Below, piece by piece: positions 1 to 8,548 of a stretch of 64,000 nucleotides of DNA. Source of the stretch: Fibrella arboris (lineage in GTDB: Bacteria; Bacteroidota; Bacteroidia; Cytophagales; Spirosomataceae); NCBI RefSeq assembly GCF_041321095.1, contig NZ_JBGGWE010000007.1:124001-188000 (forward strand). Reading direction: 5' to 3'. The position numbers and the translations under genes were made by a program. The notes under the pieces are model-generated. The model saw nothing but the letters and a program-made list of their open reading frames with translations, ran no database searches and was not told the DNA's origin. Each line of letters begins with the position of its first letter. Positions within the stretch are counted from its first letter, which is position 1.

Positions 1-1
1 A

Positions 2-667
2 CCGAGCGATATTCTGTCGATCAAAGGGCCAACTGCTGTTCAGGAATACCTGGTAAACGAGATTCAGGAAGTGTACCGCTTGCAGGGTGTGAAAATCAAT
101 GATAAGCACATTGAGTCGATTGTTCGGCAGATGATGCAGAAGGTTGAGATCACTGACTCAGGTGACACGAACTTCCTCGAGAATCAGGTTGTCGACAAGT
201 GGTTGTTCCGGCAGGAGAATGACAAAATGATGGATGCCAAAGTGGTAACTGATGCAGGTGACTCAGAGAACCTGAAGCCTGGTCAGATTATCTCGGCCCG
301 TCGGCTGCGCGATGAAAACTCGAGCCTGAAACGTCGTGACATGAAGATCGTAACTGTTCGTGATGCTATGACTGCCGTATCACAGCCAATCCTGCAAGGG
401 ATCACGCAGGCGTCACTGGGTACCGACAGCTTCATTTCAGCGGCTTCGTTCCAGGAAACGACGAAAGTGTTGAGCGAAGCCTCGATCCGGGGTAAGCAGG
501 ATAATCTGGAAGGTTTGAAGGAGAACGTAATCGTAGGTCACCTGATTCCGGCCGGTACGGGTACTCGTAAGTACCTGAATACCATAGTTGGTTCGCAGGA
601 AGAACTCGACACGATCACCGAATCGCGTGAACAGTTTGCCCGTGGTAAGAAGAAAGTAACTGCTTAA
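2..667 (+). CDS. rpoC: DNA-directed RNA polymerase beta' subunit, C-terminal end (5' partial)
   Basis: This is the 3' end of the gene for the largest RNA polymerase subunit. The reading frame is open from base 2, so the gene begins upstream of the window. The visible part is the conserved C-terminal region: the stretch VQEYLVNEIQEVYRLQGV is followed by NDKHIESIVRQMMQKVEI, then by the segment ending GHLIPAGTGTR, all typical of bacterial RpoC. The tail is the short basic type (ARGKKKVTA) common in Bacteroidetes. A strong hairpin terminator follows 25 bases after the stop, so this appears to be the last gene of its operon. A GTG at 71 is internal and is not a start. Identification is secure; only the amount missing upstream is unknown. 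Confidence 0.96.
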   Translation, partial: PSDILSIKGPTAVQEYLVNEIQEVYRLQGVKINDKHIESIVRQMMQKVEITDSGDTNFLENQVVDKWLFRQENDKMMDAKVVTDAGDSENLKPGQIISARRLRDENSSLKRRDMKIVTVRDAMTAVSQPILQGITQASLGTDSFISAASFQETTKVLSEASIRGKQDNLEGLKENVIVGHLIPAGTGTRKYLNTIVGSQEELDTITESREQFARGKKKVTA

Positions 668-692
668 ATCCAGGTACGTTACAGTAGCATAG

Positions 693-726
693 AAAAGGCC
701 AGCCCGGAAACGTGGCTGGCCTTTTT
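693..726. terminator. Bidirectional terminator between rpoC and the GlxA-type regulator
   Basis: A perfect 12-bp stem is seen: AAAAGGCCAGCC at 693-704 pairs with GGCTGGCCTTTT at 714-725, with a 9-base loop. It starts with an A run and ends with a T run, so it can work for rpoC on the plus strand and for the convergent regulator gene, whose stop is at 730. Confidence 0.85.
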
Positions 727-729
727 GCG

Positions 730-1719
730 TTAATTCGACGATAACAGCAGGCTGTCGCGGCTATACTTTCGGCGATAATCCTGCGGGGTAAGGCCGGTAA
801 TTTGTTTGAAGACTTTGCGAAACGTTTTTACATCGTTATAACCTACGTCATACATGATCGAACTTACATCGTCGCGATCTTTTTCAAGCGCTTTTTTCGC
901 CGATTCGATCTTTACCCGTTGCAAATATTCCTGTGGTGTGTTCTGAGTGGCGCTTTTGAATCGACGAATGAAGTTTCGCTTACTCATGTTGGCTTCACTG
1001 GCAATCCGTTCTACCGAGATTGGCAGATGAAAATTCGTTTCAATAAAGGTCTGCGCTTTCAGAATGTCCTGGTCTTCATGCTGCCGTTGCCCTTGAAAAA
1101 CAGCGAAATAAGACTGGGAAGCTCGGGCCAGATCGATGTTGAACATGCGGCTAATACCAATACATAGGTCGCGCCCGCAAAATTTTTCAATCAGATACAA
1201 AATCAGGTTCCAGGAAAGCAACGCGCCACCGCTGGTATAGATCCCCTCTTTATCGGTCATGACGCTATCGGTCAAAACCTGCACATCGGGATACCGACGT
1301 TGTAAATCATCAAATGCTTTCCAATGCGACGTGCAAGATCTACCCGATAAGATACCTGCTTCGGCCAGGAAATAGCTTCCAAGGCACAAACTGGCCACTT
1401 CAGTGCCTTGTTCGTATTGCGCCGCAATCCAGTCGATCAAAATTTTGTTTTTGGTGAGCGCTTCATCAGGTTCCACATAAAAAGCGGGAACGATGATTAA
1501 ATCGGTGTGGGTAATTTCGGCAAGTGTCTTTGTGCAGATGAATTGAGCAGGTACGTTGAGCTGAATATGTTTCTGTTGTTCACTGACTAACTCTAAACGA
1601 AATGGCGCGGGTTGCCCTATTTGTTGTGCGTACCCATTTGTAGCAACCAGGAGATCAATAACACCAGAGATAGAGGCTAAAACGGCATCTTCGTAGACTA
1701 GCAACGAAATTGTTTTCAT
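730..1719 (-). CDS. GlxA-family transcriptional regulator (DJ-1/PfpI domain plus AraC-type HTH)
   Basis: A 329-residue protein of the GlxA type. Residues about 1-190 form a DJ-1/PfpI-like domain. The nucleophile-elbow region reads ASLCLGSYFLAEAG with a cysteine, followed by TSHW, as in this family; in these regulators the domain is thought to sense a ligand rather than to act as a protease. Residues about 220-320 are an AraC/XylS DNA-binding domain with two helix-turn-helix units; ISVERIASEANMSKRNFIRRF and GYNDVKTFRKVFKQITGLTPQDYR match its two signature segments. Length is normal for the family. It is transcribed towards rpoC and shares the terminator at 693-726. The target genes are not evident: neighbours on its upstream side are unrelated single genes. 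Confidence 0.92.
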   Translation of the reverse strand: MKTISLLVYEDAVLASISGVIDLLVATNGYAQQIGQPAPFRLELVSEQQKHIQLNVPAQFICTKTLAEITHTDLIIVPAFYVEPDEALTKNKILIDWIAAQYEQGTEVASLCLGSYFLAEAGILSGRSCTSHWKAFDDLQRRYPDVQVLTDSVMTDKEGIYTSGGALLSWNLILYLIEKFCGRDLCIGISRMFNIDLARASQSYFAVFQGQRQHEDQDILKAQTFIETNFHLPISVERIASEANMSKRNFIRRFKSATQNTPQEYLQRVKIESAKKALEKDRDDVSSIMYDVGYNDVKTFRKVFKQITGLTPQDYRRKYSRDSLLLSSN

Positions 1720-2028
1720 TGATAAAAAGGAGTGTTAGGTACGTTCAAGATACACATTTTAGGCGGATTGACGAGCGCCATACAACCAGTAATACAGGTA
1801 TGTTCCAGCCCACTTTTCTCAAGCTGTATGGTTGCTTATTGTGGTGAAAGAGAAGCCCCAAGTGATAAACTGACAACATATATCGTTCGGTTTTAGCAAG
1901 CCAATCCGGCCCTACACCGGCCCTAATACTGTGGCGATTGGACTAAACGCGTCGTCGGTGAATTCGTTAATTCGTAATTCAGGTGGTGCTTAAACACAAC
2001 TCTTGTTAATCTATGTCGTTGACTGAGT
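1720..2028. other. Intergenic region between divergent regulator and GAF genes
   Basis: About 309 bases with no convincing gene. It should carry the promoters of the divergent genes at 1719 (minus) and 2029 (plus), but no clear Bacteroidetes -7 box (TAnnTTTG) was found. One full copy of the over-represented word AGGTACGTT lies at 1737-1745. A short direct repeat CCGGCCCTA occurs near 1907 and 1917. Confidence 0.5.
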
Positions 2029-2523
2029 ATGAATACACCCATCTCAAGAACAGTAGCGGAGGTAACACTGCAAAAGGCCGTCGAAAAGATCGGTCGTTAT
2101 TTAGGGGCCGACCGGTGCTTCCTATATGTCAGGCAACCCGATCAGGAACGTGGACGTACGGCTTTCCAATGGCGCCGTAACGAAACAATTCCAGATGTGA
2201 TTCAGCCCGATTGGCAGCCCGATACTACAAACTTACCCAAAGAAGATCCGCTGATCCGGGCGGGATTGGCCATGCAACCGTCGGTGTATATTGACGATGT
2301 CGACAAAGCTGCGCCTGATGTGTTGAACCGCGATTTCGAGCAGCGAACCTTTGGCCACCGCGCCTTAATTCACGCGCACATACAGGCCAATGGACAGTTA
2401 TGGGGTATTCTCCAGCCTTGTGTATTTGGGCATCCCCGGCAATGGTCGCCCAATGAGCGGGCTTATATTGACAAACAATTGCCGGGCTTATTAGCCTCCA
2501 TTCAGGCCTTTGTAGCTGACTAA
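2029..2523 (+). CDS. Stand-alone GAF domain protein
   Basis: A 164-residue soluble protein made of a single GAF domain. The start of the domain is typical: LQKAVEKIGRYLGADRCFLYV, followed by the long loop (WRRNETIPDV) and a C-terminal strand-turn-strand (GQLWGILQPCVFGHPRQW) ending in the usual helix. GAF domains bind small ligands such as cyclic nucleotides, nitrogen oxides or tetrapyrroles. This resembles the GAF domains attached to sensor kinases but has no kinase, HTH or cyclase part. It stands alone, with a perfect hairpin terminator right behind it. Ligand and partner are unknown. Confidence 0.82.
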   Translation: MNTPISRTVAEVTLQKAVEKIGRYLGADRCFLYVRQPDQERGRTAFQWRRNETIPDVIQPDWQPDTTNLPKEDPLIRAGLAMQPSVYIDDVDKAAPDVLNRDFEQRTFGHRALIHAHIQANGQLWGILQPCVFGHPRQWSPNERAYIDKQLPGLLASIQAFVAD

Positions 2524-2543
2524 TCAAGCCACTAAAGAAAGAG

Positions 2544-2590
2544 AAAAGCGTTGGAACTGTATGTAATCTATATACAGTTCCAACGCTTTT
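2544..2590 (+). terminator. Long perfect hairpin terminator after the GAF gene
   Basis: A 19-bp perfect stem (arms 2544-2562 and 2572-2590) with a 9-base loop. The arms begin AAAAGCG and end CGCTTTT, giving a T tail on the plus strand. It starts 20 bases after the GAF stop codon. Confidence 0.85.
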
Positions 2591-2630
2591 ATGGCTTACC
2601 GAATCGTGATAGAAACAGACGTGATTAGCT

Positions 2631-3059
2631 ATGAAAAAAATACTACCCGTTTTATTGGGTTGGCTGTTGATCGCCTGCCAGTCAGACGGTATACAGGCCA
2701 GACTACTGCCAGGCCGTTGGAAGTATGTTGGATCAACCTCGACATCTACACATACCGTATATGAAGCTAACCCGGCATGGCCTCAGTATGCTATTTTCAA
2801 CGCAGATGGTACAACAGGACAGGAAGCGGGTTCATATCCGTTCACTGGCGGAACGTGTAATTACGCATCAACGTATACGTACGCCAAAGATGGAGCGTAC
2901 AGTTACAGCCCAGGCAAACTGCGATTCACTTTCAGTGAGCCGAGATGTATTCCATTCATATACACTCCAGAGCAACCGAACGCCACTATACTTGAACTGA
3001 CAGAGGCGAGTCTATCAATTAGCTGGAACGGCTTGGTCATACGCTACAAGCGTGTATAG
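2631..3059 (+). CDS. Small lipoprotein, lipocalin-like size, function unknown
   Basis: A 142-residue protein with a lipoprotein signal: MKKILPVLLGWLLIACQSDG, lipobox LIAC with the lipidated cysteine at residue 16. The mature part is beta-rich. It opens with LLPGRWKYVGS, the motif that begins many Bacteroidetes lipocalin-like lipoproteins, and contains two further cysteines that could form a disulfide (GGTCNY and EPRCIPF). The length fits a single small beta-barrel. Family assignment is by resemblance only. Its stop codon lies one base from the stop of the convergent oxidoreductase gene, with no obvious terminator between them. Confidence 0.78.
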   Translation: MKKILPVLLGWLLIACQSDGIQARLLPGRWKYVGSTSTSTHTVYEANPAWPQYAIFNADGTTGQEAGSYPFTGGTCNYASTYTYAKDGAYSYSPGKLRFTFSEPRCIPFIYTPEQPNATILELTEASLSISWNGLVIRYKRV

Positions 3060-3060
3060 G

Positions 3061-3768
3061 TTAACTATACCGGTCATTACGCCAGGGGTAAGCCGTATTA
3101 GAATAGCCGCGCTCTTCCCAGAAACCAAGGCGGTTACTGGTCATAAATTCAATCCGCTTAATCCATTTAGATCCTTTCCAGGCATATAGCTGCGGGGTGA
3201 TCATACGCAATGGCCCGCCATGCTCTACGGATAATGGCTGACCATCGGCGGTGTGTACCAGTAACACATCTGGCTTCAGGGCCTCTTCCAACGATACGTT
3301 TGTCGAATAGCCGTCATAGCCATAGCACATTATGTGCGTAGCAGAGCCCTTCGGATCAACCAATGCGGCAAGGTCCATGAAACGGACACCTACCCAGGGA
3401 ACGTCGAGCCGCGACCAGGTGGTGACACAGTGAAAATCGCTGGTATCTTCTACCTGCGGCAATGCCATCAGGTCGTCCCATTTCAACCGAACGGGATGAT
3501 TTACTTCCCCGTCAATATTGAGCTGCCATTTGTCGAGCGGAATAGTGGGTTGATAGCCTAGATCCAGTACTGGCCATTTGGCGGTAACTGTCTGGCCAAT
3601 CGGGACCTGTGGCATTCCGTGGCGGTTGGCTGGCCCTTTTCCACGTGGCTTAAAGGCGCCTCCTTCACTGTCGGCTACAGACGGAGTCTGCGCCATTTTT
3701 TCGTCAAACCGGCGTTTTAGCTTCATCCGAGCTTCTACAATACGGTCTAGCTTCTCATTCGATTCCAT
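3061..3768 (-). CDS. Sulfite-oxidase-like molybdopterin oxidoreductase, cytoplasmic form
   Basis: A 235-residue protein of the oxidoreductase molybdopterin-binding family (sulfite oxidase/MsrP fold). The molybdenum-ligating cysteine is in DFHCVTTWSR (Cys114), and the pterin-contacting segments GGPLRMITPQLYAWKGSKW and the C-terminal GFWEERGY are present. Unlike MsrP (YedY) it has no Tat leader: the N-terminus is a charged helical segment (residues 1-40), so the enzyme is predicted to stay in the cytoplasm. No haem membrane partner (MsrQ) is next to it. Compact enzymes of this kind are common in soil bacteria; the physiological substrate is not known. Confidence 0.88.
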   Translation of the reverse strand: MESNEKLDRIVEARMKLKRRFDEKMAQTPSVADSEGGAFKPRGKGPANRHGMPQVPIGQTVTAKWPVLDLGYQPTIPLDKWQLNIDGEVNHPVRLKWDDLMALPQVEDTSDFHCVTTWSRLDVPWVGVRFMDLAALVDPKGSATHIMCYGYDGYSTNVSLEEALKPDVLLVHTADGQPLSVEHGGPLRMITPQLYAWKGSKWIKRIEFMTSNRLGFWEERGYSNTAYPWRNDRYS

Positions 3769-3911
3769 AATCTTGACCTACAGAGTCATCTGTTGTGTGG
3801 TCACAACAGTAGGGGGCTGACTGACCGGCTATCTGTTGTGGAACTCTGTTTTGAAACAACACTTTAGCCGATGGGGTTGTTCGCCTGAGAGCCGGGCAAC
3901 AGTTCTGGTTG

Positions 3912-3919
3912 TACATTTG
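3912..3919 (+). promoter_or_regulatory. Possible -7 promoter box for surE
   Basis: TACATTTG matches the Bacteroidetes housekeeping -7 consensus TAnnTTTG exactly and lies 20 bases before the surE start codon. No good -33 TTG at the expected spacing was seen, and the implied leader is short, so the call is tentative. Confidence 0.35.
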
Positions 3920-3939
3920 GTCTACGAAACAACGCAGAT

Positions 3940-4713
3940 ATGAGCGCGAAAAAACCGCTGATTTTAGTGACAAATGATGATGGTATTACCTCACGGGGCA
4001 TTGCTTTCCTGGTCGAGTGTATGCAGGAGCTAGGCAATGTGGTGGTGGTAGCGCCAAACAGTCCGCAGTCGGGTATGGGCCATGCGATCACAATTGCCAA
4101 TCCATTACGACTCTATCCAACAACTGTTTTCCCGGAACTGCCCGCCTACGAGTGTTCAGGTACGCCCGCCGACTGCGTAAAGCTGGCCAAACACCATGTT
4201 CTAAAAGACAACGCACCCGATCTGGTTGTAAGTGGCGTCAACCACGGCAGCAACTCGGCCATCAGTATACTGTATTCAGGAACCATGTCGGCGGCCATTG
4301 AGGCGGCCATCGAAGGTATTCCGGCCATCGGCTTCTCACTAGCCGATTATACCCGTGAGCCCGACTTTTCGCATACGCGTGAGTATATTCTCTCCATTAC
4401 CCGCAACGTGCTGGAAAGAGGTATTAAGAAAGGCGTGGCCTTAAACGTGAATTTCCCGGCGCGTAGTTCTGAACCGTTGAAAGGTGTAAAGATTTGCCGC
4501 CAGGCCGATGCCAAGTGGCAGGAAATCTTCGATGAACGCCGCGACCCAAATGGCCGTCGGTATTTCTGGCTTGCTGGCGAGTTCGTAAACAATGACCCCG
4601 GCGAAGACACCGACGAATACGCCCTGTCGCAGAACTATGCGTCGATTGTTCCCTGCCAGTACGACCTGACGGCCTACGATACCATGACCACGATGAGTGA
4701 GTGGGGGATGTGA
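3940..4713 (+). CDS. surE: 5'/3'-nucleotidase SurE
   Basis: A 257-residue survival protein E, a metal-dependent phosphatase that removes phosphate from nucleoside monophosphates. The metal-binding motifs are intact: LVTNDDG near the N-terminus (Asp13, Asp14), PQSGMGHAIT (Ser44), and SGVNHGSN (Asn101), followed by the family motif YSGTMSAAIEA. Length is normal. It starts at an ATG 20 bases after a candidate -7 box and is followed 91 bases later by the GH3 gene on the same strand, which could be co-transcribed. Confidence 0.96.
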   Translation: MSAKKPLILVTNDDGITSRGIAFLVECMQELGNVVVVAPNSPQSGMGHAITIANPLRLYPTTVFPELPAYECSGTPADCVKLAKHHVLKDNAPDLVVSGVNHGSNSAISILYSGTMSAAIEAAIEGIPAIGFSLADYTREPDFSHTREYILSITRNVLERGIKKGVALNVNFPARSSEPLKGVKICRQADAKWQEIFDERRDPNGRRYFWLAGEFVNNDPGEDTDEYALSQNYASIVPCQYDLTAYDTMTTMSEWGM

Positions 4714-4804
4714 AGGAGCGAGGTACTATGACTAGTGGATGCCTGATAATCCACACGTGTTAACAGACTGATTGGGCGGATACATTATACATTGTTCATC
4801 AACT

Positions 4805-6358
4805 ATGGCATTTCTTGGTAGCTTACTAAAACGCGGTATCCGACTCACCAATGTGGTGCAGCGGCGTAAGAAACTGAACCCGTTTCGTGCACAGAAGAAA
4901 ACGCTGTTAAAACTGATCGAAAAAGCCCGCTATACGGAATTCGGCAAACAGGGTGGGTTCGACGAGGTATTACGAGAAGGGCATTTCGGAAGCGAACGAG
5001 CCTTCTATGAAGCCTACAAACGGAACGTACCTGTCTACGACTATAACGCCATTTTTGCCGCCTGGTGGCATCGTACGCTGGCGGGCGAAAAAAACGTTAC
5101 CTGGCCGGGGCGCGTCAAGTATTTCGCGCTTAGCTCAGGTACGTCGGAGGCTGCTTCGAAATATATTCCGGTAACGAAGGCCATGAGCAAGGCCATCCAG
5201 AAAACAAGTATCCGGCAGATATTGACGCTGGGTAAATACCAGCATTTACCCGCGTCGCTGTACGAAAAAGGCTACCTGATGCTTGGCGGGAGTACCAAAT
5301 TAAATGCCCGTCAAGGTCATTTTGAGGGCGATCTGAGTGGCATCACCGCCGGTCAAATTCCGTTCTGGTTCCAGCGTTTCTATAAACCGGGCCCCGAAAT
5401 TGCCCGGGAACGCGACTGGGGCGTAAAACTCGACGAGATTACTGAGCAGGCCGCTGACTGGGACATTGGGTACGTTGTGGGCGTACCCGCCTGGATTCAG
5501 CTATTGATGGAAAAGATCATTGCTCATTACAACGTGAAAACGATCCATGACATCTGGCCTAATCTGGCTGTCTTTTGCCATGGTGGCGTCTCGTTCGAGC
5601 CATACAAAGCTGGTTTTGAGAAGCTCTTGGCCCGACCTATCACCTACATTGAAACGTACTTGGCCTCAGAGGGATTCATTGCTTATCAAACGCATCCGCA
5701 GGCCGGGGGCATGCAACTAGTGCTGAATAACGGCATCTTCCATGAGTTTGTGCCCTTCAATGAAACCAACTTTTCGGCCGATGGCGTCATGGTGGATAAT
5801 CCACAGACACTGATGATTGACGAAGTGGAAGAGGGCAAAGAATACGCGTTGTTGCTATCGACCTGCGCAGGTACGTGGCGCTATCTGATTGGCGACACCA
5901 TTAAGTTCGTGTCGAAACGCAAAGCCGAGATCGTCATTACGGGCCGAACCAAGTTCTTCCTGAGCCTGTGCGGCGAACACCTGTCTGTCGACAACATGAA
6001 CAAAGCCGTTGATCTGTCGGCGCGGGAAATGAACCTCGACGTGCGGGAGTTTACGGTAGCGGGTATCAATCATGATCCGCTTTTCGCACATCACTGGTAT
6101 ATTGGTGCCGATGGCACAGTTGATGCCAATCAACTCCGTGACCGGATCGATGCCCATTTAAAAGTGCTGAACGACGATTACGCCACTGAGCGGCAACACG
6201 CCCTGAAAGAGGTGTTTTTGACCGTATTACCAACCCAAACGTTTTACAACTGGATGGAAGCGCGCGGTAAGATGGGGGGACAGCATAAGTTTCCCCGTGT
6301 CTTGAAAAAGAATCAAATTGCAGAATGGCAGGCCTTCATTGGCGAAGCAGCTGATTGA
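4805..6358 (+). CDS. GH3 auxin-responsive-promoter family protein (acyl-adenylate enzyme family)
   Basis: A 517-residue member of the GH3 family, which in plants joins amino acids to jasmonate or auxin through an acyl-adenylate. Key segments are visible: the nucleotide-binding loop YFALSSGTSEAASKYIPVT (family motif SSGTS), the central YIETYLASEGFIAYQ, the RYLIGDTIKF motif near residue 370, and the C-terminal domain with FFLSLCGEHLSVDNM. Bacterial members are common in Bacteroidetes; their acyl and amine substrates are unknown. I chose the ATG at 4805 (MAFLGSLLKRG), because the 11 codons upstream, opened by a TTG at 4772, do not look like GH3 sequence. Confidence 0.92.
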   Translation: MAFLGSLLKRGIRLTNVVQRRKKLNPFRAQKKTLLKLIEKARYTEFGKQGGFDEVLREGHFGSERAFYEAYKRNVPVYDYNAIFAAWWHRTLAGEKNVTWPGRVKYFALSSGTSEAASKYIPVTKAMSKAIQKTSIRQILTLGKYQHLPASLYEKGYLMLGGSTKLNARQGHFEGDLSGITAGQIPFWFQRFYKPGPEIARERDWGVKLDEITEQAADWDIGYVVGVPAWIQLLMEKIIAHYNVKTIHDIWPNLAVFCHGGVSFEPYKAGFEKLLARPITYIETYLASEGFIAYQTHPQAGGMQLVLNNGIFHEFVPFNETNFSADGVMVDNPQTLMIDEVEEGKEYALLLSTCAGTWRYLIGDTIKFVSKRKAEIVITGRTKFFLSLCGEHLSVDNMNKAVDLSAREMNLDVREFTVAGINHDPLFAHHWYIGADGTVDANQLRDRIDAHLKVLNDDYATERQHALKEVFLTVLPTQTFYNWMEARGKMGGQHKFPRVLKKNQIAEWQAFIGEAAD

Positions 6359-6369
6359 TATAAGCCCGT

Positions 6370-6420
6370 TTTTTGTCATCCCGACAACAGGAGCGGTCCG
6401 CCGTGGCGGGGTGATAAAAA
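6370..6420. repeat. REP-like hairpin between GH3 and M1 peptidase genes
   Basis: TTTTTGTCATCCC (6370-6382) can pair with GGGGTGATAAAAA (6408-6420) over 13 positions when two G-U wobbles are allowed. Inside sits the palindromic word CCGCCGTGGCGG. The 14-mer CCGCCGTGGCGGGG (6398-6411) recurs exactly at 31193-31206 inside a VCBS gene, which suggests a dispersed repeat. It may also act as a terminator for the GH3 gene. Confidence 0.5.
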
Positions 6421-6459
6421 CAGAGTAAGCAGTAGTAGACCCACGACCATCCCCATTCT

Positions 6460-8403
6460 ATGCGCCAACTTTATCTGCTGTTCTTCCTGCTGATTCCGTA
6501 CCTGGCCACCGCGATTACGCCCCCATTGAGCCCTCAGAATGCGAGCTATCAGATTGAGGTACGACTAAATACGCAGACGAAACGGCTTGATGGTCGACAA
6601 ACGTTAACCTGGCGAAATACCTCGCCTGATATCATTCGGGACATACAACTTCATCTGTACCTCAATGCTTTTCGAAATGCCAATTCGACATTCATGCGCG
6701 AATCGGGCGGCCAGTTACGGGGCGATGCACTAGATAAGTCGAAATCCGAAAATTTTGGCTGGGCGAAGCTGACGGCCTTGTCTGACCAACGAACAGGCGA
6801 GAGCCTGATTGGCCAGCTGCAATACATTCAGCCCGACGATCTCGCTTCAGGTACGTTCAACCCCGATGACCGAACGGTAATTCGGGTACCGCTAAGCCGG
6901 CCAGTTGTGCCGGGCGAAACGGTTGTGTTCAACATGACCTTTCAGGCAAAGCTGCCCAAAGTTTTTGCCCGGACAGGTTTCAGTAAAGACTTCTTTCTGG
7001 TAGGGCAGTGGTTTCCCAAAATTGGCGTTTATGAGCCAGCTGGCATGCGGGGTCGGCTTACTGGCGGCTGGAACTGTCATCAGTTTCACGCTCATTCAGA
7101 GTTTTACGCCGATTACGGAGTGTATGATGTGGCCATCACTACGCCCAAGCCATTCATCGTTGGTGCTACGGGGCAAAAAACGGGCGAAACGATCAATAAG
7201 GACAGTAGCCGAACCACCCGCTGGCATGCCGACGATGTCATTGATTTTGCCTGGACAGCCTCGCCACAGTACGACGTCACCGAGAGCCAGTGGCGGGGGA
7301 AAAACGGCCGACCGGTTCAGATTCGCCTGATGCTGCAGCCTGAACACCGAGAACAGGCGCAGCGCCACTTCGATGCTGTAAAGGCAGCTCTTACTTATTT
7401 CGACACGTACCTGGGACCATACTCATACCCAACATTAACCATCGTTGACCCACCTTTGCGGGCATCGGGCGCGGGGGGAATGGAGTACCCAACGTTCATT
7501 ACGGCCGGTACGTCCTGGGCCATACCAGCCGGGCTGCGGTTTCCGGAAATAGTCACCGTACACGAATTCGGGCATCAGTATTTCATGCTGATGCTGGCCA
7601 GCAATGAGTTCGAGGAAGCCTGGCTCGACGAAGGATTTAACCAGTACTACGAAGGCCGGATCATGGATGCCACCTATGGCCCGCAGCAAAGCATGGTCGA
7701 CTGGCTGGGTCTACGGATGGGCGATCTCGAAGCGTCACGCGATGGGTACGTTCATATGGATAACCCGGCGATAAGCCCGTCGTATGGCAATGTATGGCAA
7801 TTACCCTCAAGCTACTATGGCGAGTTGACCTACTCGAAAACGGCTACCTGGCTACGCACGCTGGAAGGATTAATTGGTCGGCCGGTGATGGACGAGGTGA
7901 TGCAGACCTATTTCCTCCGCTGGCGCTTCAAGCATCCTAACGCACAGAGCTTTATCGATGTCGTTAACGAAGTAGTACCGCGCCGATTGGGCCAAAAGTT
8001 TGGCGCCAACATGAACTGGTTCTTCGATCAGGTGCTTTATGGTGATCGGGTCTGCGATTATAAACTGGTTAGTCTGACTAATCACAGCAGTAGTCCGGCC
8101 ACGTTGCGGGTCGATCGGCTGGGCGATATGCAGTTACCCGTTGAGGTGCTGGTTCATTTCGAAAATGGCCGTGAGGAGACTCTATCGTGGGATGGCAAGG
8201 CGCGCACACGAACGTTCGCTCTTGGGCGGAAAGGCCGCGTAATCTGGGCGCAGGTCGACCCGAAGCACAAGCTGTATATGGATGTGAACATGTTGAATAA
8301 TAGCTACACGGTCGGCCCGTCGTCAGCTCCGGCAGCGAAATACGCCACCCGGTTTTTGTTCTGGGTCGAAAATGCCATGCAATGGCTGGCCTGGCTGGCG
8401 TAA
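6460..8403 (+). CDS. Secreted M1-family zinc aminopeptidase-like protein
   Basis: A 647-residue gluzincin. The N-terminus MRQLYLLFFLLIPYLATA is a signal peptide. An M1-type N-terminal beta domain follows (residues about 25-230). The catalytic domain has the exopeptidase-type motif AGGMEY (residues 338-343, a variant of GAMEN) and the zinc site HEFGH (368-372), with the third ligand Glu391 in WLDEGFNQYY, giving the exact HExxH-x18-E spacing. The catalytic residues are therefore intact. C-terminally there is a region of unknown fold and a hydrophobic last segment (FLFWVENAMQWLAWLA). It probably acts outside the inner membrane on peptides. The gene is monocistronic, bounded by hairpins on both sides. 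Confidence 0.93.
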   Translation: MRQLYLLFFLLIPYLATAITPPLSPQNASYQIEVRLNTQTKRLDGRQTLTWRNTSPDIIRDIQLHLYLNAFRNANSTFMRESGGQLRGDALDKSKSENFGWAKLTALSDQRTGESLIGQLQYIQPDDLASGTFNPDDRTVIRVPLSRPVVPGETVVFNMTFQAKLPKVFARTGFSKDFFLVGQWFPKIGVYEPAGMRGRLTGGWNCHQFHAHSEFYADYGVYDVAITTPKPFIVGATGQKTGETINKDSSRTTRWHADDVIDFAWTASPQYDVTESQWRGKNGRPVQIRLMLQPEHREQAQRHFDAVKAALTYFDTYLGPYSYPTLTIVDPPLRASGAGGMEYPTFITAGTSWAIPAGLRFPEIVTVHEFGHQYFMLMLASNEFEEAWLDEGFNQYYEGRIMDATYGPQQSMVDWLGLRMGDLEASRDGYVHMDNPAISPSYGNVWQLPSSYYGELTYSKTATWLRTLEGLIGRPVMDEVMQTYFLRWRFKHPNAQSFIDVVNEVVPRRLGQKFGANMNWFFDQVLYGDRVCDYKLVSLTNHSSSPATLRVDRLGDMQLPVEVLVHFENGREETLSWDGKARTRTFALGRKGRVIWAQVDPKHKLYMDVNMLNNSYTVGPSSAPAAKYATRFLFWVENAMQWLAWLA

Positions 8404-8478
8404 AGACTAGGTACATGTAATAAGGCTTCTTCGCGCACGCGAAGTAATACATACAAGCGTTTATCAACCTGCCAATGT

Positions 8479-8525
8479 AAAAGGGCATTGCTAAATCACT
8501 AGAAGTGATCGAGCAATGCCCTTTT
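8479..8525. terminator. Bidirectional hairpin terminator between M1 peptidase and DUF4397 genes
   Basis: A perfect 14-bp stem: AAAAGGGCATTGCT (8479-8492) pairs with 8512-8525, extended by an inner stem ATCACT/AGTGAT (8494-8499 and 8504-8509). A-rich on one side and T-rich on the other, it lies between convergent genes ending at 8403 and 8549. Confidence 0.87.
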
Positions 8526-8548
8526 GTTAATGAATCGAGAAGCTACAG

